A stretch of 7,691 nucleotides of DNA from VGEM01 sp033764265 (GTDB lineage Bacteria; Pseudomonadota; Alphaproteobacteria; Rhodospirillales; Rhodospirillaceae): assembly GCA_033764265.1 (NCBI GenBank), contig JANRJB010000419.1, positions 1-7,691 of the forward strand, given 5' to 3'. Shown in pieces: positions 5,272 to 7,691 of this stretch. The stretch's first letter is position 1. Each line of letters begins with the position of its first letter. Both the position numbers and the translations under genes were made by a program. The notes beneath the pieces were generated by a model that ran no database searches, had not been told where the DNA came from, and saw only the letters and a program-made list of their open reading frames with translations.

Positions 5272-7383
5272 GTGGTTCGCCGATTGTGTCTGAAATTTTT
5301 TCTCAAGGTGGCGCTGTTATCCACAAGCGTGTTGGTTGCAGAAGCGCGGTCCGGGGCCGAAGCTCAGGACCCCGGGCCGAGTGCCGCCCCGCCGACCGAA
5401 GCCGCGGCGGCGGTCTATCCGGCCGATTTTTTCGCCGCGTACCGGCCGATCACGCTGTTGGACATGCTCGACCGCATTCCCGGCGTGTCGCTCGCGTTCC
5501 GCCAGGACGAGGAGCGCCGGGGGCTGCGCACCAACACCGACCAGGTGCTGATCAACGGCAAGCAGATCTCGGCCAAGGACAACAACAGCCTGGCCGTGCT
5601 GCGGCGCATCTCGGCCGCGCAGGTGGAGCGCATCGAGGTGATGCGCGGCGCGGTGGCCGAACTGGAGATGACCTCGGCGCGCATCGTCAATATCGTGCTC
5701 AAGGCCGAGGGCCGGCACACCTGGTCGTACTTCGTGGGGGCGTCCAAGTACCGCGACGAAACGGTGCGGCCGCTGGGTTCGGCCGGCTACGCCTACGATT
5801 CGGTGGATTTCAACGCCAACATCGCGGTCCTGTCCGACCTCAGCTACCGGCCATGGCAGCGCTTCGAGGTCAGCCGCGCGCCGGCCGGCGCGCTTCTCAG
5901 CGATCTTCGCGATACCGAGCAGGCGTTGAACCAGTTCTATCGGCTGTCGGGAAACTTCGACTTTCGCTTGCCCGGGGATCGCGAGCTGCAGGTCAACGCC
6001 TTGATCCAGCACCGCGACATCGACCGGGAGAAGCGACAGGTGCTCCGCGGCCTGACGGCGGGCGCGCCGGTGATCGGCGCCGACACGCTTGAAAACGATA
6101 TTCGCAATCGCGAGAACGGCGAACTCAGCCTCGATTACGAATTCCCGCTGGGCGCGGCCGGCAAGTTCACGGCGGTGGCGTTCTTCAACATCGAGAAAGA
6201 AAACAAAGACCGCGACGTCGTCAACCTGATTGCCGCCGGCCAACCGCGCATCGCGCTGGAGGACCGCAAGGACCTGAAGACCGAGTCGATCCTGCGCGGC
6301 ACCTATGATTGGCCGTTGACCGAAGGCCAGACCGCCAAGGCCGGCATCGAGGCCGCGCTCAACACCCAGGACTCGGAGTTCGATTTCTTCACTTTCGCCG
6401 GCGTCACGCCGGTCCGCGTGCCGATCTTCAACAGCGACAGCCTGATCAAGGAGTACCGCGCCGAGATTTTCGCCAATCACCGCTGGGAGCCAAACGCGCG
6501 CTGGCAGGTGGAAAGCGGCCTGACGGTAGAACTGTCGGACCTGAACCAGAACGGCAGCGACGTCGACAGCTCGCGCGCGCTGCAATACCTCAAGCCAACG
6601 CTGGAGGTGTTCTACAAGCCCGGCGCCGACGACCGGCTGTGGCTGTCGCTGCGCCGCGACGTGAGCCAGTTGGATTTCCTGGAGTTCGTCGCCACCATCA
6701 AGGACGACGACCAGGAGCTCGAAGCCGGCAACCCCCGGCTCAAGCCGGAAAAATCGTGGGATCTTGAAACCGGCTGGGAACACAAGCTGCCCAACGCGGG
6801 CGGATTCCTGTCGGCGCGGGCGTACTACCGCGATGTCAGCGACGTCAGCGACAAGATTTCGTTCGACGGGCGCGTCTCCCAGCCCGGCAACATCGGCGAT
6901 GGGCGGGAATACGGCGCCGAACTGGAAGCCAGCCTCAAGCTGGCCGGCCTCGGCCTGTGGGACGGCACGCTCACCAGCACTTACCTGCGCCGCAGCACGC
7001 GCGTCACCGACCCGTTCAGCGGTGCCAAGCGGCGCGCCTCGGACGAACCGGCGTACGAACTCAGCGTCAACTACAAGCACGAGATCAAGCCGCTCGACAC
7101 GCTGCTGACATTCATCGTCAGCAAGCAGGGGCAGGAGTTCGACTTCGAACTCGACAACGCCGAGCGCGAAGTCGACCAACTCAGCCTGTCGATCTTCGCC
7201 GACTACAACCTGTTCAAGGAATTCTCGATCCACGCCGAGGTCGGCAACATCCTCGACCGCAAGAGCATCCGCGAACGCACCTTCTACCTGGTCAACGCCA
7301 TCGACGGCCGTGTCGGCCGCCGCGACCGCCGCGAGGCCACCTGGGGCCGCTACTACCTGATCGCGTTCAAGGGGCAGTTTTGA
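5272..7383 (+). CDS. TonB-dependent outer-membrane receptor
   Basis: An outer-membrane beta-barrel receptor importing an unidentified ligand with TonB/ExbB/ExbD energy. The frame is open from an ATG at 5164, but the first 36 codons look non-coding. From GTG 5272 the protein (703 residues) begins with a normal signal peptide: RRLCLKFFLK, a hydrophobic core, then AEAR/AEAQ. No good ribosome-binding site decides between them, so the start is uncertain. The plug covers about 48-150: YPADFF..YRPITLLDMLDRIPG (49-71), RRGLRTNTDQVLINGKQIS, then AQVERIEVMRG (116-126). The barrel fills the rest, with many alternating aromatic strands, and ends at the terminal Phe of YYLIAFKGQF, the usual BAM recognition signature. 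No classical TonB box is visible before the plug. The plug resembles the 'DFFxxYxPxTxxDMxxRxPG' receptor group seen in proteobacteria. It diverges from DUF1838 and overlaps the flavoprotein gene by 17 bases. Confidence 0.9.
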   Translation: MVRRLCLKFFLKVALLSTSVLVAEARSGAEAQDPGPSAAPPTEAAAAVYPADFFAAYRPITLLDMLDRIPGVSLAFRQDEERRGLRTNTDQVLINGKQISAKDNNSLAVLRRISAAQVERIEVMRGAVAELEMTSARIVNIVLKAEGRHTWSYFVGASKYRDETVRPLGSAGYAYDSVDFNANIAVLSDLSYRPWQRFEVSRAPAGALLSDLRDTEQALNQFYRLSGNFDFRLPGDRELQVNALIQHRDIDREKRQVLRGLTAGAPVIGADTLENDIRNRENGELSLDYEFPLGAAGKFTAVAFFNIEKENKDRDVVNLIAAGQPRIALEDRKDLKTESILRGTYDWPLTEGQTAKAGIEAALNTQDSEFDFFTFAGVTPVRVPIFNSDSLIKEYRAEIFANHRWEPNARWQVESGLTVELSDLNQNGSDVDSSRALQYLKPTLEVFYKPGADDRLWLSLRRDVSQLDFLEFVATIKDDDQELEAGNPRLKPEKSWDLETGWEHKLPNAGGFLSARAYYRDVSDVSDKISFDGRVSQPGNIGDGREYGAELEASLKLAGLGLWDGTLTSTYLRRSTRVTDPFSGAKRRASDEPAYELSVNYKHEIKPLDTLLTFIVSKQGQEFDFELDNAEREVDQLSLSIFADYNLFKEFSIHAEVGNILDRKSIRERTFYLVNAIDGRVGRRDRREATWGRYYLIAFKGQF

Positions 7384-7691
7384 TGTACGCGCCGGTTTTC
7401 ACCAGCCTCGCCGCCGCGCGCCCCGCAAGCCGGCCGAGCGCGGTCGCCGCGAGCAGGCCGTTGCCGGCCAGGTAGCCGGAGTTGCCGGGCCCGGAGATGC
7501 CGCGCGCCGCGCCGCCGCCGGCGAACAGGTTGGGTAGCGGACGCTTGTCGGGGCGAAGGACGCGCGCGTCCTTGTCGACCACCAGCCCGCCCTGGGTATG
7601 GAACAGCGCGCCCGATACCTTCACGGCCTTGAACGGCGGGGTCAGCACCTTGCCCTTGGTGAAGTCGCGGCCGAACGGATCGCGCGTTTCG
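7367..7691 (-). CDS. FAD-dependent oxidoreductase, C-terminal part (cut by window edge)
   Basis: Only the last 107 or so codons are present. The frame is open to the right edge, so the GTG at 7648 is not the true start and the N-terminal FAD-binding Rossmann part lies outside. Visible are TRDPFGRDF, the segment VSGALFHTQGGLVVDKDARVL, and the C-terminal FAD motif PNLFAGGGAARGISGPGNSGYLAGNGLL. This pattern is typical of the fumarate reductase / 3-ketosteroid dehydrogenase-like flavoproteins, whose GNG loop contacts FAD and which often end shortly after. Substrate unknown. The stop at 7367-7369 lies inside the end of the convergent receptor gene. Together with the receptor and aldehyde dehydrogenase it suggests a locus for oxidising a hydrophobic organic substrate, which is inference. 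Confidence 0.85.
   Translation of the reverse strand, partial: ETRDPFGRDFTKGKVLTPPFKAVKVSGALFHTQGGLVVDKDARVLRPDKRPLPNLFAGGGAARGISGPGNSGYLAGNGLLAATALGRLAGRAAARLVKTGAYIKTAP

Noticed and set aside
5317..7233. 638-codon open frame on the minus strand
   Set aside because: It lies wholly opposite the receptor gene. Its Val/Gly/Arg/His-rich product has no recognisable domain, as expected for an antisense shadow in high-GC DNA.

Overview
This is a GC-rich, tightly packed stretch of bacterial chromosome. A signal-peptide-bearing TonB-dependent receptor and a PEP-CTERM sorting tail point to a Gram-negative bacterium, probably a proteobacterium. The VPAPGS form of the sorting signal is common in beta- and gammaproteobacteria, but the window does not settle the class. 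There are six protein-coding genes, two of them cut by the window edges. I see no rRNA, tRNA, CRISPR array, insertion sequence or phage gene.

Layout from left to right. A secreted or periplasmic TPR-repeat protein on the + strand runs in from beyond the left edge and ends at 1516. A 308-base non-coding stretch (1517-1824) follows and holds the best regulatory signal here: a near-consensus sigma-54 (-24/-12) promoter at 1760-1775, preceded by two 15-bp inverted copies of one motif (14 of 15 matching) at 1588-1602 and 1681-1695. They sit where enhancer sites for a sigma-54 activator would be expected. The promoter reads into an exported choice-of-anchor A protein (1825-2772) ending in a PEP-CTERM-type tail. 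Its reading frame runs on past the expected end into the antisense of the next gene.

The minus strand then carries a two-gene unit: a Tat-type exported DUF1838 protein (5079 down to 4255) followed 19 bases later by an NAD(P)-dependent aldehyde dehydrogenase (4235 down to 2736). Diverging from it is a TonB-dependent outer-membrane receptor on the + strand (start probably 5272, end 7383). The C-terminal end of an FAD-dependent oxidoreductase, on the minus strand, is cut by the right edge.

My reading, by inference, is that the receptor, DUF1838 protein, aldehyde dehydrogenase and flavoprotein form a locus for taking up and oxidising an organic substrate that cannot be named from sequence. The PEP-CTERM protein belongs to a different, exopolysaccharide-linked surface programme controlled by sigma-54. 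Both convergent gene pairs overlap at their 3' ends (37 and 17 bases), leaving no room for ordinary terminators between them.
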